DNA of 64,000 bases from Nageia nagi (GCA_050084985.1 JBITNC010000001.1:93558001-93622000); one strand, 5' to 3'; positions 24,000 through 36,815 are shown, counted from the first letter of the stretch. The notes: a model not told the origin generated them from the sequence alone. Numbers and translations are program-made.

Positions 24000-25984
24000 A
24001 TAGCATCCCTAAGCTTACAAAATTAAGCTTCTGGGAGGGGATTGGTATACAAATCCATAAATTTCAATGTGGGATGGATAATACTTTAGGTGTATGATGA
24101 TATTCAGAACCTTCTCCCTGATAAAATGTGCTTATATTTTCACATGTTTTGTTCTCTAATAGAACATAGGATTCTTAGCCAAAGAGATCATTGATTGATT
24201 GTCTGAAGAAATCAAATATGAGCCACCTTGCTCATACCTAATTTTTTTTAGAAGATGCCTTAGCCAAATGTCTTCCTAGGTTGTAATAGACATGGCACAA
24301 TATTCAACTTTTATGGTTGAAAGAGAAATAGTGGGTTGCTTCTTGGAAGCTTAAGAGATAGCACCTAAACTAATGTTAAATGCATATGTATAGGTTTATT
24401 TTCTATCATCTCTATCTCCTCCATAGTTAGAATCTAATAATATAGAGAGAACAAGCAAAGGTAACTTATAATACTTAAGAGCAAGGTCCTTAGTCTCTAC
24501 ATACCTCAAGATTTGTTTAACAGCATTGAGGTGCTCAACATATGGTTTCTACATGAATCATGCCATCAAATTCATTACAAAGGTAATATCTAACTTGGAA
24601 ATAGTTAAATAAAAAATATTACCAATTATTTACTTGTAAATTATAGCATCAACCACCTAAGAGTTGAAACTCAGAGAAATAGTGATTCTAGAAGAGAATA
24701 GGATCGTAGCATATCTAAATTTTTCCAATTTAAACTTTTTCAAAATATTTGATATATACTTAGATTGACTAAGATAAGTACAATACTTGTATTGATATAT
24801 TTTCATTCCAAGATAGTAGTGTAAGAGACCAAGATCAGTCATTTCAAATGTTGCCTTAAGTTTGGATATGCACTCTTGAATGATTTCTTTATTATTCTTA
24901 GTAATCAAATGATAATCAAGACCACATATTTTCCCTAATTGAGCACTTATAAATTAGAGTCTAAAAAGCATTTGAAAAAACCAATGTCTATAAAGTACCC
25001 TAAAATATTCTTATACCAAGCTCTAAGTGCTTGCTTAAGTCCATACATGAACTTATTTAGCTTGCACACAAAGGACTCTTTTCCTTCCATAATAAATCTT
25101 TCTAGTTGATTCATGAATATTTCCACATCTAAGTTACCTTGAAAAATGAACTCTTGACATCAAGTTGAAAAACGTTCCATCTTTGAGCTATAGAAAGAGC
25201 AAGGATAATTCTCATGGTAGGTATATTTTCCATGGGATCAAAGGTTTCCTCATAATCAACATCATATTTCTAAGCAAAACCTTTGGTAACTAACCTTGCC
25301 TTGTATTTCTCAATATCTCTAATTGAATTGAACTTAACCTTGTAGATCCACTTATTGCTAATCACATTCTTCTCAATATCTTTTTTAAACTTTTTCCTAT
25401 GCATCTTGCCAAGTATGCACTTCTCACATAGACCAATTGAAAGTGAAATAGAATGAAAAAATTCCACAAGTTCTTAGTCTTTCATGACTTGAATACTCTT
25501 ATGGTTAAGGTGCCCTAACTGATGGTGCCAAAGGTTACCTCTAAAACACACACTAGTAGCAAGATACATCTTTGATAGAACTTGATCTATAATGTAGACA
25601 TCATCTTTTACTTATCTTCTAACCAAAGTGGAAAGTCCTTTTTTCATACACCAAGATTGAGAGTTGAACTCAAATGACTAGCAACTTGGATCATGAAGAG
25701 AAGCTTCATCCTAAGCTTAGAAACATAGAGCACATTATCAAGAACCTTTCTATGAATCAACACACTCTCAATTCCTTAGACTTCAAGGATAGAGTTATCA
25801 CCTATCACAACCATATTTTTTTTATACATGTGAAAGTTCTCAAACTTTTTCTTTTCAAAAAATAGGTGATTAGTGCAACTAGAGTCAATAATCTAATTAG
25901 ATGAAAAAGTGCAAGATATAGAGTAGAGCATCATAGCACAACCAACTTGAATATTTCTTTTCTTTGAATTTCTTTACATTTCCA
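24000..25984 (-). pseudogene. copia B2 pol lacking integrase and the YVDD box
   Basis: Protease remnant near 25880-25910 (CTNHLFFEKKKFENF). The GAG-pre-integrase block (LWHHQLGHLNHKSIQ, then GLCEKCILGKMHRKKF) runs straight into the reverse-transcriptase start (NVISNKWIYKVKF) near 25376-25382, within one 65-codon open frame (25467-25270). In B1 about 1 kb of integrase lies between these points. Further on, ECISKLKATFEMTDLGLLHYYLGM is intact (24908-24657), but the YVDD segment is deleted. RNase H follows to about 24000, ending LVKLPSRESEV-like. The product could neither copy nor integrate. Confidence 0.85.
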
Positions 25985-26914
25985 TTACCTTTATTCTTTT
26001 TCTTTCTTTTATTTTTGTAGAAATCAACTTCTTTGTGACCTTGGATGCCATAATAGTTATAATTACCATAAAAAATTTTCTTAGAATATGGATTATTTAC
26101 TTTTTCTTTTCCATCTCTTTCCTTGAAATGGTTGTTTTTGTCATTATTCCTACTACTATTATTATTGTTCCTATTGTTATTATTATTGCCATTATTCCTA
26201 CTATTGTTGTTGCCATTACCTCTTTTCTCAAACCTTTTGAAAGGACAAGGATAAGATTTTTTTTATGATAAAACTTCTTTTTGAAAGGAGTTCTGGTTGC
26301 TTCAAGAGTAATGTTATTATCTTTAAGAGAAGAAATCAACACCTTTTTGTTAAAGGTTTCCTCATGTTTCAAAAGGAATCTAGAAAGGTTCTCAAGGGAG
26401 AAGACTTCTTCTTCATCATCAACCCTTATTTCTATAACCATCACAAAGTTACCAAACTTTGAAGAAAGGCTTTAAAAAATGATGAAAACCATGAACTCAT
26501 CATTAATCTAATTGCACCCATAAGCAACAAGTTGGGTCCTTAGGTTAATAGTTTTATTCATGTAGATAGCCACATTTTCATCTTCCCTTTGACAAGATTG
26601 AATCAACTTTTGGAGAATGGTAAACCTTTTTGAAAACTTTAAACCAAGGTAGATTTGCTTAAGCTTATCCCAAGCTTCCTTTTCCAAGATTTAAGAAAAA
26701 ATCATGAAGAGCACATCATCCAAAACTATACAGAAGATCATGGAGGTTGGCAACTCATTCTTCACGTTGTAAGCCTCTAGTGCCTTCTCATATATAAGAG
26801 GCAAAAGGTTCTCATTCACTATTTACCAAATCTTCCTTACCTACAATTCAACTTTCATTTGAGGTTCCCAAATCTTAAATTTAGAACCATCAAGAATGTG
26901 AAAGAGTCTCCCAT
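25985..26914 (-). pseudogene. copia B2 gag, zinc knuckle cysteines lost
   Basis: Start ATG at 26914 (minus) aligns with the B1 gag start at 57153 (HILDGSKFKIWEPQM-like versus HILNGSNFGIWEPHM). A 115-codon open piece (26444-26097) holds ETRVDDEEEVFSLENLSRFLLKHEE-like sequence shared with B1. The zinc knuckle near 26015-26062 keeps GIQGHKEVDF, but all three cysteine positions read Tyr (TAT, TAT, TAC), each explained by one G-to-A change. Frameshifts and stops occur elsewhere. Confidence 0.8.
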
Positions 26915-29818
26915 TTGCTACACAAGGATGTGAAAAAGTAATAATCATGTGGTAAGTAAATAATACATGTTAAATTTAACACTAGAGACATGCTTGAATT
27001 GATTCACAAGTATACATATTTTACAACTCAAATAATAACCCAAAAATATTTATCATCTCAAGAATCATAGATGTAGAGTGACATTGTTGAGACTTATTTT
27101 CTTGTCTAAAATTAGGCTTTCACCTGAATGCCTACATAAGAGGAGCTCAAGTACTACCAATCCTCAACAAGTTTGCCTTGGTTAGTATTATACTCTCACA
27201 AGAAGAAGTACCTACTATTTTTTAAGGTTATGATATCTATTGGATCAATCAAATTATTAATCTTGATTAGGTTTCAAGTTATCCTCCTAGTTATCAGAAT
27301 AATCCTTGAATGGATGTGCAGACATGTGGTATCACTACACATATGCATATCCACCTATTGGAGTTATATCTAGACCAATAGAGGACTTAGGTGCAATTTA
27401 TAAATATGAACTTTTCACCATTTAGATCATTGAACTTAAAGGCTCTAATTTGCCTGTCCTCACCTTATGGTTCCCAAAACAAGCTATGTTGCAGAATGTA
27501 CATGTAGATGTGTTCATTTTAGGGGCTTTCTTATATAAATATTTGCATTTTTATTTGCATAAGCAAATAAATCAATGTAAAATATGAAGTAAAAGAGCAT
27601 AAGTAAAACATCATCCATTCAAAATTTAAAACCTAAGTGTCCAATGGGTTTATTTACCAACCTTTAAAGGATATATTTACATCATTCCTTATTTTGCATA
27701 AGTCCATTCCATAATTTGCATAAGAAAATAAAAATTAGGAATTCATTAAATGCATCATTCCCATAATTTTAAAATTTTAAGTAATAAGCATGCATCATTC
27801 CATTAACTTTAAAGGAAAAAATTAGGTAAGAAGCATGCATCATTCCTATTAACTTTAAAAAAAAAAATTAAGTAATAAGAATGCATCATTCCCATTAAGT
27901 AAAATATCCATAAAGTTTCCAAAATATAAATATGCATTCTAAGCATAAAGGATCTAAATATTTAAGTAAATAAATTCATAAATATTCCCCCCCCCTTTTT
28001 TACTTAAAAAAAAATTCCCTCAATAAATGCTTAGTATAGTATTAAAACATTACAAGTTTTACTTTAGTAAACAAATTTATCACTTAAGGAAAAATGCTAT
28101 GTTAAACAATTACCATTTTAACCTAAGTAAATGGAGGTAAAAAGAATTGCCATAGTTATAAGCAATAAAAAATTATTAATGCATATTGGACAAGAAAAGA
28201 AAAAAAATTACTTAAAAATATTTCTTTCATTTTTACATAAGAAAAATTTCTAAGTAAAAAAAATACTTCCCTCTTAAAAAAAATCATTTAGTACCTTTCT
28301 CATGATCTTCTCTAAGTAGACAAGGTAAAGAATTAATAAGTTATCATTTACTTTGACCTCAATATAATAAATTTTTCCATATTCTCTACACCATTGAAAA
28401 TGTTAAAGAAATTCATTAATGCTCTAAGTTTAAGAGGATAAGTTACTTGTCAAGGGAGGCAAAACAATATGAGAGCAACTCCAAAAATTGAAGGCATATG
28501 GTCACCCACCAAAATTTAAAGTTGGTAGGTAGAAAGGAAGCAAATGAAAGAAGCAAAAAATTGCATAAGTGAGAGGGGGCCACGTAAAGGGTGAGGTCAT
28601 AGAGAGGAAAGGCATGAGGAGGGAGCTGAGCAAAGGGTAAGAGAAAGTACAGCTGAGAGAGCCCCAAATGCATGAGTAGAGAGATGTTGCATGAGGAGGA
28701 GAGAGGCCTCAAACATCCAAGGAAGTGCAGCACTAGCTCTTAAGTCCAAAGAAGGTGAAAGCTCTCAAGTAGCCACTACAAATGTTTTGGAAGAGATGAT
28801 CAATCATGCAAGTTGGTGAGAGGAAAAAAAAGGTTGCAAGATGATTTTAAGAGAGGCACGAGGTCAAACAAAAGAGCTATGTAAGGTCAAACATAAGACC
28901 TATGTGGGTGACTACAATTGGAGGGGATAGCAAGCATAGTCTATAGATACAAAGTAGCATGGGGTTTCAAACCCTTATGTACTGAGTGCATAGACAACAA
29001 ATTTTCCTAAATGAATCCCTATAAAACACACACAAAGGTTTATATTTTGGAGATTCAAATTGTAGGTGCAAGGGGAGATTGTGCTTTGGTTGTAGGAGGG
29101 AGGAGATGGTCATTTGGCCAATGGTTGGCCTATCCTTTTTTTGTTTGAAAGCTTAAAAATTTGAAATAAAGGACCCTACATCCCCCCCCCCTTTTTTTTT
29201 AAAAAAAAAAGAGATCTATTATCATATAAAAAAAAAGATTTAGAAAAAAAAAGATTCATCAAAAAATGGTCTCCCCTCTTTTTTTTTAAGTGAAATACAA
29301 ACCCAAAAATAATGTAGTAAAAAGTAATTACTTTCATTTTTTTATTATCAAACTATTGTTGAAGAAAATATTTGTATAATACAACTATTTGATAAAAGAA
29401 CGAAGGTAGGCACAACTATTTAAAAAATAGCAATATATAAACTTTTCATTGAAATTTTGCATATAATTTTTGAAGGAGTATTTTTACTCAAACTTTTGAT
29501 ATACATAATAAAACCTTCAAAAAATTAATAAAATGCAAAATTATAGCAATATAATAGGCAATTTTAAAAATTGCAACTAACAATGAGACATGTTAGTATA
29601 AAAAATGCATCAAAATATATTGCTATTTTAAGGAAATTTTATCATAAAAAAGGACTAACATAACATAAAATATGTTAGTAATTCAAGATAAAGAGAAGAG
29701 GAAGGTTATATTTTTGAAGCACTTTTACCTCACAATGGAGTGAAGGATAAAGAATGAGGACCTCCAAGTTGTTAAAGAAAAGCCTCAACACCAAGGATAT
29801 AGAGAGGAGCCTCCAAGG
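26915..29818 (-). other. long 5' leader of copia B2
   Basis: Nearly 2.9 kb of non-gag DNA separates the primer site and gag, as in B1. It has a less AT-rich middle (about 28440-28970). Long C-tract/T-tract runs (29183-29210, 27987-28010) read as A-rich then G-rich tracts on the coding strand. A four-unit repeat sits at 27750-27900. Corresponding purine tracts are in the B1 leader, so the long leader is a family trait. No protein is recognised. Confidence 0.6.
27750..27900. repeat. degenerate 40-46-bp tandem repeat in the B2 leader
   Basis: ATGCATCATTCC followed by TTAACTTTAAA recurs at 27750, 27790, 27835 and 27881. The B1 leader has only scattered traces of this motif. Confidence 0.75.
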
Positions 29819-29833
29819 TGCTCTAATACCAAA
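29819..29833 (-). other. primer-binding site of copia B2
   Basis: Minus strand TTTGGTATTAGAGC, one or two changes from the initiator tRNA-Met site TGGTATCAGAGC, next to the LTR. Confidence 0.8.
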
Positions 29834-29834
29834 T

Positions 29835-30329
29835 TGAAGAAACTAACATTAACATTATAATTCTTAAACAACTAAGATATCTTGAAAGCTCACAAACACA
29901 TCTATATAACTCATAAAGCAATCTCACAACATAACACAAGATGTAAGTGGTTCCTTCAACTAGGAGTACATCCACTAACTAGATCTCACTTCATTCACCA
30001 ATATGAACTCTTACAATCCTTCTAAATTTTTCTCCTAGACACTATCTTATAGCATAATTTTACTCCACAAATTGGTGTGTATTAAAAAAGGGGGAGCCTT
30101 CTATTTATAGGCCAAAATCCCCTTTGGATCACCCTTTTACCTAATGGACAAAGGCATGACATGCATTCCCTTTTACCCAAGGGGCATGCTCATGATATGG
30201 AGTGTAGGACAAGTTACATTATCATATTCACTTAAATACTTAAGGTATCTAATGATACCCTTAAGTATTAGTGAATTTACAAAGAGGATTAATACAAACC
30301 TTTACAATAATGCATTATACATTCCAACA
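29835..30329 (-). repeat. 5' LTR of copia B2
   Basis: On the minus strand it begins TGTTGGAATGTATAATGC and ends CTTCA, keeping the TG...CA ends. A TATA-like CCTATAAATAGAAGG lies inside near 30101-30115, the likely promoter. The last base abuts the primer-binding site. Confidence 0.9.
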
Positions 30330-31682
30330 GATTTTGCATATTTTTTAGTCGCAGGATGTAAATTTGGAGCTTAAAACTTCAAAGAGGGAATGCCAAAAGG
30401 CATAATTACTTATAATAACTAATTGTTACTTTTATTATGGAAGCAATTTATAGGGTTATTTATAGTTTCCCTACCATGCTCGATAGCAAAGTTGGAGTTA
30501 TCCTTTGTCCAACTCCATCCTCATGTTTCCCCTTTATAATGAGTAGGGCATTGCAAATTACAAAGAGTGCAAGATTTTTTAAGCTAAGGTTCATTAAATG
30601 AGGGATTTTTTATTTTTAAGTTTGTAGGAGTTATCTACATTTTATTTTGTTTGTATGTTATTTAGATCTTATTTTTTATTTTTAATATTTCTCTTATATT
30701 TTTAGCATATTACAAATTTTATAGATGTTTAGTTGTTTTATTTTTTGTTATTTCTCTTTTATCTTTAGCATTGTTGGTGATGCACATTTACAGGAGTTGA
30801 AAATATTTTGAAGAGCATTTAGAGTTGTGTGTATCTATATTTGTAGTAATCAAAATGCACAATGTGTGCTTCAATCGCCCATCTCGATAGAGTTGAGTGA
30901 TATTGATATTCATATCATTTTGGTAGTTAAGTGATGAGATTGTATGATTGTGAAAACATGAGAAACAAAAGACCAACACCTTCAAAAGAAAAGATGGTGG
31001 AAGTGGTCTTAAGACCATCTACTCTATATCTATTAATATATGATTTTGATTACAAAGAATGGAGGATTTCTTTTAAGTTAAGGTTCATTAAAGGAATGAT
31101 TTCTTATTTGTAAGTTTGTTGGATTTATCTACATTTTATTTTATTTTTTAATATTTTATATGTTATTAACTCATTTGGAATGGGATATATTTGTAAGTTT
31201 GTTGGATTTATCTATATTTTATTTTATTTTTAATCGATAAATTATTTTATAATTTAAAATTAAGGATAATGCTTATTCTAGGAAATGAAATAAATGTATT
31301 TTATTTTCTAAGCATTAACATATTAAAATTGAATTTGAAATAAATTAAACAATTGAAATAAATAAGTTAGAATGAGATTTTATTTTTTAAATAAAATAAA
31401 ATAAATTTATAATAATAAAATATAAAAATAAATACTTGTAATATAAAAATAAATAAATTATTTATTTTAACTTTTAAAAAAAATCATTATCCTAATAAAT
31501 ATGAATTAACTTAAATATCTTAGTTATATATGTAAAAATGTAGAGATATAAATTATCAATGTTGATTATGATATAAATTGTTATCAATGCTATATTTATT
31601 AAATTTTCATTTTTAGCAATCACCTTTTTTCATAATTTTTTTCTTGACTTTTGGAGTAACCATTTGTATTATGCACACTTCT
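30330..31682. other. AT-rich spacer with an internal direct repeat
   Basis: No gene seen. A block AAGGTTCATTAAA...TTTGTTGGATTTATCTACATTTTATTTT occurs at about 30579-30661 and 31074-31150, and its second half again at 31190-31236. The origin is unknown. Confidence 0.5.
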
Positions 31683-32158
31683 TATCAAAGATTTAAGCTT
31701 TGCAACTTCGCCAAAATGAAATGTAGTTGCATTTAATCTATCTATGGAAATGCTACCATGTTTCTAAAAACATCCTTGCATTTTCAAAAACCCTGCTACC
31801 CTTCGTATTTCTGAAAATGCCCCTGCATTTTTGGAGACTTACCGCATTTTGTCAAAGTTTTTTATAGTTACAAGTATTTAAGATGTTTTCATCCATTTTT
31901 CTTACTTGCATGATGTTGTAAGGTCTATTACTTCTTAAGAATTATGGGAGAGTGTCTTAGAACATGTTTGTAACTCCCATTTAGTTATTTTTTATCATAT
32001 TTGAGTGGATTTGTGTAACAATCCATAACATTCATTTTTGGTCCATTTTGTAACCTCTATGAGCTTAGATCAATTACTCATAGGGGTCCTATGTATTGTA
32101 ATTTGAATTTGCTAATTGAATTAGATTATTGTGTGCTTAATTATTTCTTATTCTCTCA
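31683..32158 (+). repeat. 5' LTR of copia C
   Basis: Starts TATCAAAGATTTAA (TG to TA change) and ends TTATTCTCTCA. Aligned with 36341-36815 over its whole length. Confidence 0.85.
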
Positions 32159-32160
32159 TA

Positions 32161-32173
32161 TTAATAGCAGAGC
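32161..32173 (+). other. primer-binding site of copia C (degenerate)
   Basis: TTAATAGCAGAGC has three changes from TTGGTATCAGAGC and lies two bases after the LTR. Confidence 0.65.
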
Positions 32174-32309
32174 TATTCGATCTCAATTGGGTTTGAAGAG
32201 GCTATGGGTATCTTGCAACAACTTGGCAAGTTTTTGCAAAAAGTGATCCAAATAGGCCTATAGTGTGTGTCAAGCTTGTTGGAGTGAGTTCTCTTCCCAT
32301 ACCATAGTT

Positions 32310-33190
32310 CAATGGTGAGTACTAAGAATATTAGGTATTGAAGATGAAGTATTTGCTTATAGGAAAGGGAATATGGGACATCATTGAGGATGGCTATGTG
32401 AAACCATATTGGGCCACACTTACTTAAAAGCTGATAGGCCTACTAAAAGAGAGGCTCAAAAGAAGAATTCCTTTGTTATATACCATCTCCAATTGACCTT
32501 GAACAAGAGGTTGTTCCCAAGGATTTCTAGTTGCAATATAGAAAAGGTATCATGGAAGGTCTTAAGAGATGGGTTCCAAGAAAATGGCCAAGTGAAGTAA
32601 GTGAGGCTTCAAAATTTGAAAATAGGGTTTGAAAATGGCCAAGTGAAGTAAGTATTGTGTAAGAGTGAAGACTTGTGTCCAAATTATGGAGACACTTGGA
32701 GTGGAGGTCACAAATTCTACTATAGTGAAGAAAGTGTTTAGAAGACTTCTTCCCAAATGGAGCTAAACCATTATCATGTTTGAAGAGACCAAATATTTGA
32801 GCATGCTCACTCTTGATTAGCTAATTGGTTCCTTGATGTCACATGAAGAAAGTCTTGCTCCACTTTCCAATATTAGGAGTGTGGAAGAGAAGGCCTTCAC
32901 TTCTAAATAAGGTGACAATAACACTAGTGGTCAAGGGAAATCTCAAGGTAGAGGAAGAGGAAGGAGGAGTGGCTTTCAAGGTAGAGGAGGATTTTAAGGA
33001 AGAGGTAGAGGGGATTTTCCAAGAGGTGACAAAAGATACAATCAATTTTACTATTGGAAAAAGTATGGACACTATGAGAGAGAATGTAGATTGAAGGCTT
33101 ATCAAGAAGGAACCCAAAGTGCCAACTATGATGAGGATAATGGATCTTCCACCTTGTCCTTCTCTTATGCCCACTCATCCCAAAAGTAAG
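32310..33190 (+). pseudogene. copia C gag
   Basis: Pieces in several frames: KYLLIGKGIWDIIEDGY-like (near 32350), then a UBN2 block with REAQKKNSFVIYHLQLTL and RLFPRISSCNIEKVSWKVLR (32409-32600). An Arg-Gly-rich stretch (RGRGRRSGFQGRGG, near 32950) precedes a zinc knuckle read as FYYWKKYGHYERECR (about 33043-33090), where the first two cysteines have become Phe and Trp. The RGG stretch before the knuckle is typical of RNA-binding copia gag tails. Frameshifts prevent a full product. Confidence 0.78.
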
Positions 33191-33194
33191 ATGA

Positions 33195-36100
33195 TACATG
33201 GATTCTTGACATCAATTTATCCAACCGTATGATTGATAAGGGAGATTTGTTTTGTGCCATAAATGACTCCTACAAGTCCAAGATCATACTTGGAGATGAC
33301 AAAGCCATTCAAGTTGAAGGCATGGGATATTTTGAGGTTTCTACAAATGAAGGTAAAAAGAGGGTAAATTATGTATATTTCATTCTAAAGTTGAAACATA
33401 ATTTGTTAACTATGGGGAAAATAATACAAAAGAACTACAAGCTTGTGTTTGAGGATAGAAAATGTATGATTTTTTATTTTTTTTTTTAAAGGCATAAGAA
33501 TGTCACACTATTCCCATGATAAGGAATAGATTGTTTCCTCTTAGATTTGGTGAGAAAAGCTCCAGTTTTGCTAATGTATATATTGATGATAAGAGTTGGC
33601 TTTGGCATTTGAGATATGGGTATCTTAACTTTGCAAGTTTGAAAAGCTTAGTCTCCAATGAGATAGTGTATGGGATTCTTAAGGTACAAGATCATCAATA
33701 AGTGTATGTGGATGTGCTATGGGCAAGTATTCAAGATCAAGCTTCAAAAAAGATCAAGTATGGAGATCCTTTCACCCCCTCCAATAGGTGCATAGTGACA
33801 TGTTTGGATCAATGCAAACTTCAAGTACTGGTAAAAGTATTTATTTTCTTACTTTCATTAATGATTGTACAAGAATGTGTTAGATTTACTTTCTTAAGCA
33901 CAAGGATGAAGCTTTTACATACTTTAAGAATTTTAGGAACAATGTTGAAAAGCAAAGTGACTATTATTTGAAATATTTAAGAACATATAGAGGGGGGGAG
34001 TTTATGGTAATGAATTCTTGTAATATTATAAAGATTATGATGTGAGAAGATAACTCATTAGTACCTACACTCCACAACAAAATGATGTAGCTAAAGGCTT
34101 AATCAATAGTTATTGGGTTGAGCTATTAAGAAAGTATTGTATATTTTAAATAGATGTCCAACCTCTAGTTTGGATGGCAAAACTCCTTTTGAGGCATGGT
34201 ATGATAAAAGACCAAATGTGAATCATTATAGAGTATTTGGTTTCTTGAGTTATTTCCATGTTCCAAAGGAGCATAGATAAAAATTAGATCTAAAGAGTGA
34301 GCCTTGAATATTTATTTTTTATTATGAAACAAGCAAAGCATATAGATTGTATAATCCCAAAACTTATAAAGTTGTTGTTTCAAGATATGTTATTTTTTAT
34401 GAAGGGAGAGCATGGGGTCATCAAAAACAACTTGTTGATGATGGATCCTTTGATGGAAGCTCTTAAAATGTGCAATCTACTATTCAATACAACCAATAAA
34501 ATATGCATCCCAAAGCTTCAAACAGTCCACAAAATCCCATACAAGTGTAGCCCAAAGATGTTCCAAGTGATGGTGATGCATCTCTAAACAAGAATGGTAA
34601 AGTAAAAGGTAATAGAACACTTGCAAATCATCCTCCTTCTAAAATGTTAGATTAGAATTTTTAAAAGAGAGTTACAATAGGAAAAGCAAAAGAAGTATAT
34701 CAAGTAATTAAAAGGCCTAAAATTTTCCATTTGTATAGTGATAAGTTGGATGGTGAACCAAAGGGTGAATTGACTAGTTTTGCATTGGTAGCTAGTGTTG
34801 ATTTAGAGCCTTCTTATTTTAAAAATGCATGTAGTAATGATGTTTGGATCAAGAAAATGGAAGAGGAGATGCACTCCATTGATAAAAATGATACATGAGA
34901 GTTAGTTGATCTCCCTAGATGGAAAAAGGTTGTAGGCTCTAAATGGGTCTATAAAACCAAATTTAATATTGATGGCACTATGGAGAGGCACAAAACTAGA
35001 CTTGTGGCCAAAGGCTTCACTCAGAGATATGATATAGACTATGAGGAGACCTTTTCTCCTTATGTATAATAAGAAATCATCAGAATGGTTCTCTCCATTA
35101 CTACTCACAAAGGTTGAAAGGTATACCACTTGGATGTCAAGAGTGAATTCTTGAATGGATACCTTGATGAAGAGGTATTTGTTACTTAGCCTAAATTTTT
35201 TGAAAATAAAGTAAAGAACATCATGTTTACAGGTTGAAGAAGGCTTTGTATGGCCTCAAGAAAGGCCTAGGGCTTAGTACTCATGGATAAATGGGCATTT
35301 CCAAAATTCTAGGTTCATAAGAAGAAAAAGTGAACTAACTCTCTATTATAAATATTATGGCACTGATGTTTTGTTGATTTTCCTTTATGTTCATGATCTT
35401 ATTTATATGGGTAGCAATTCTAGATTGAATGATGCTTTTAAAAATACCATGATGAAATAATTTGAAATGAAGAATCTTGGTCTTATGCACTATTTTCTTA
35501 GTTTAGAGGTATATCAAGATGATAAATAGATTTTTATTTCTCAAACAAATATGCTACTAATTTGTTGCATAAGTTTGGCATGGGTGATTATACAATTGTT
35601 GTCACTCCCATTGCTCATGGAGAAAACTTAAGTAAAGATGACGGAGTTACTGAAGCTAATGTGCACAATTATAGAAGCATTGTTGGGAGTTTGATGTTCT
35701 TAACAAATTTCCTTCCTGATATTTTTCATGTAATTTCACTTGTGTCTATATACATGATTGCTCCTTTAGATATCCATTTAAAGGTAACCAAGCAAATTCT
35801 AAGATATGTAAAAGTTACTCTAAATTTTGGCATCCATTATCTTATAAATAAGCATGTAAAACATGTTGTATATAGTGACAATGATTGGGGTAATAATATA
35901 GATGATAAAAAATCAACTTTTGGCAACCATTTCAGCCTTAATTATGATCTTGTTATATGGTATTCTAGAAATCAAACAACAATTGCTTTATTCTCCACTG
36001 AATCTAAATACATTTCCATTACCAATACCAGTACCCAATTTGTATTGATGAGGAAGATTTTGGAGGAGATTGGAGAAAAATAAATTGGTTTAAACACTAT

Positions 36101-36335
36101 CATATATGATAACCAAAGTGTTATTTAGCTGGCCAAGAATCATGTGCATCATTCCATTTCAAAACAATTTGATATGAAATACCATTTCATTTGGGACATG
36201 GTTGAGAAGAAGATTGTCAATTTACATTATTACCAAATAGAGGAAAATTTTACTGACCTATTCACCAAGGGCATTACTAGACATTAGTTTGTAAAGTTGA
36301 GAGATTACTTGGTCATCCCTCCCACCTTTAAGGGG
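33195..36335 (+). pseudogene. copia C pol
   Basis: Protease site reads TWILDINLSNRM (33197-33235) in place of WILDSGCSNHM, so the DSG triad is lost. GAG-pre-integrase WLWHLRYGYLNFASLK near 33598-33645. Integrase region about 33700-34310 is badly frameshifted. Reverse transcriptase from [14 protein letters not shown] (34929) through [16 protein letters not shown] to the active site, where YVDD reads YVHD (35386-35397). RNase H is best preserved, a 173-codon open piece at 35562-36083 with YSDNDWGNNIDDKKSTFG. The Asp-to-His change alone would stop polymerisation. Confidence 0.85.
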
Positions 36336-36340
36336 GATTA
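36328..36340 (+). other. polypurine tract of copia C
   Basis: TTAAGGGGGATTA immediately before the 3' LTR. Confidence 0.75.
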
Positions 36341-36815
36341 TGTTGGAGATTTAATTTATGCAAGTTCATTAGAATGAAATGGATTCGCATTTCATCTATC
36401 AATGGAAACGATATTGTGTTTCTAAAAATACACCTGCATTTTTGAAAATATTGCTACCCTTTATGTTTTTGAAAACATCCTTGCCTTTCTATATACCTAC
36501 CATATTTTGTTAGAGTTTTAAATAGTTACAAGTATTTAAGATGTTTTTATCCATTTTTCTTACTTGCACAATGTTGTAAGGTTTGTTACTTTGTAGGAAT
36601 GATGGGAGAGTATCTCAAAACATGTTTATAACTCCTATATGCTACTTTTTATCATATTTGAGTAGATTTGTGTAATAGTCTACAGCATTCATTTTTTATC
36701 CATTTTGTAACCTCCATGAGCTCAAATTAGTTACTCATTGAGATCTTATATATTGTACTTCAAATTTACTAATTGAATTAAATTATTATGTGCTTAATTA
36801 TTTCTTATTCTCTTA
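36341..36815 (+). repeat. 3' LTR of copia C
   Basis: Starts TGTTGGAGATTTAA and ends TTATTCTCTTA (CA to TA change), followed by target copy CTTCT. Confidence 0.87.

Larger units (their letters stand above)
22750..30329 (-). mobile_element. Ty1/copia family B, copy B2, integrase-deleted
   Basis: Two 495-bp LTRs (22750-23244 and 29835-30329) flank an internal region of 6590 bp. The target duplication is GATTC (22745-22749) and GATTT (30330-30334), one mismatch. Minus-strand order: 5' LTR, primer site, leader of nearly 2.9 kb, gag, protease, GAG-pre-integrase, reverse transcriptase, RNase H, polypurine tract, 3' LTR. The LTRs differ at about 39 positions (roughly 8%, counted by eye), so it is much older than B1. 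The integrase core found in B1 is absent. Confidence 0.9.
31683..36815 (+). mobile_element. Ty1/copia family C, old complete copy
   Basis: LTRs of 476 bp (31683-32158) and 475 bp (36341-36815) and an exact 5-bp target duplication CTTCT (31678-31682 and 36816-36820) define a full insertion. Internal order is gag, protease, integrase, reverse transcriptase, RNase H, polypurine tract. By eye the LTRs differ at well over 10% of sites (about 15-20%), the oldest pair here. Both the 5' TG and the 3' CA ends have mutated once. Confidence 0.9.

Noticed and set aside
26097-26268. Plus-strand open frame rich in Ile/Val/Thr that looks like a membrane protein
   Set aside because: It is the antisense shadow of B2 gag; the minus strand aligns with B1 gag.
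32839-33199. Several overlapping open frames of 80-110 codons on both strands
   Set aside because: They overlap the Arg-Gly-rich gag tail of copia C, whose repetitive purine-rich DNA keeps other frames open by chance.
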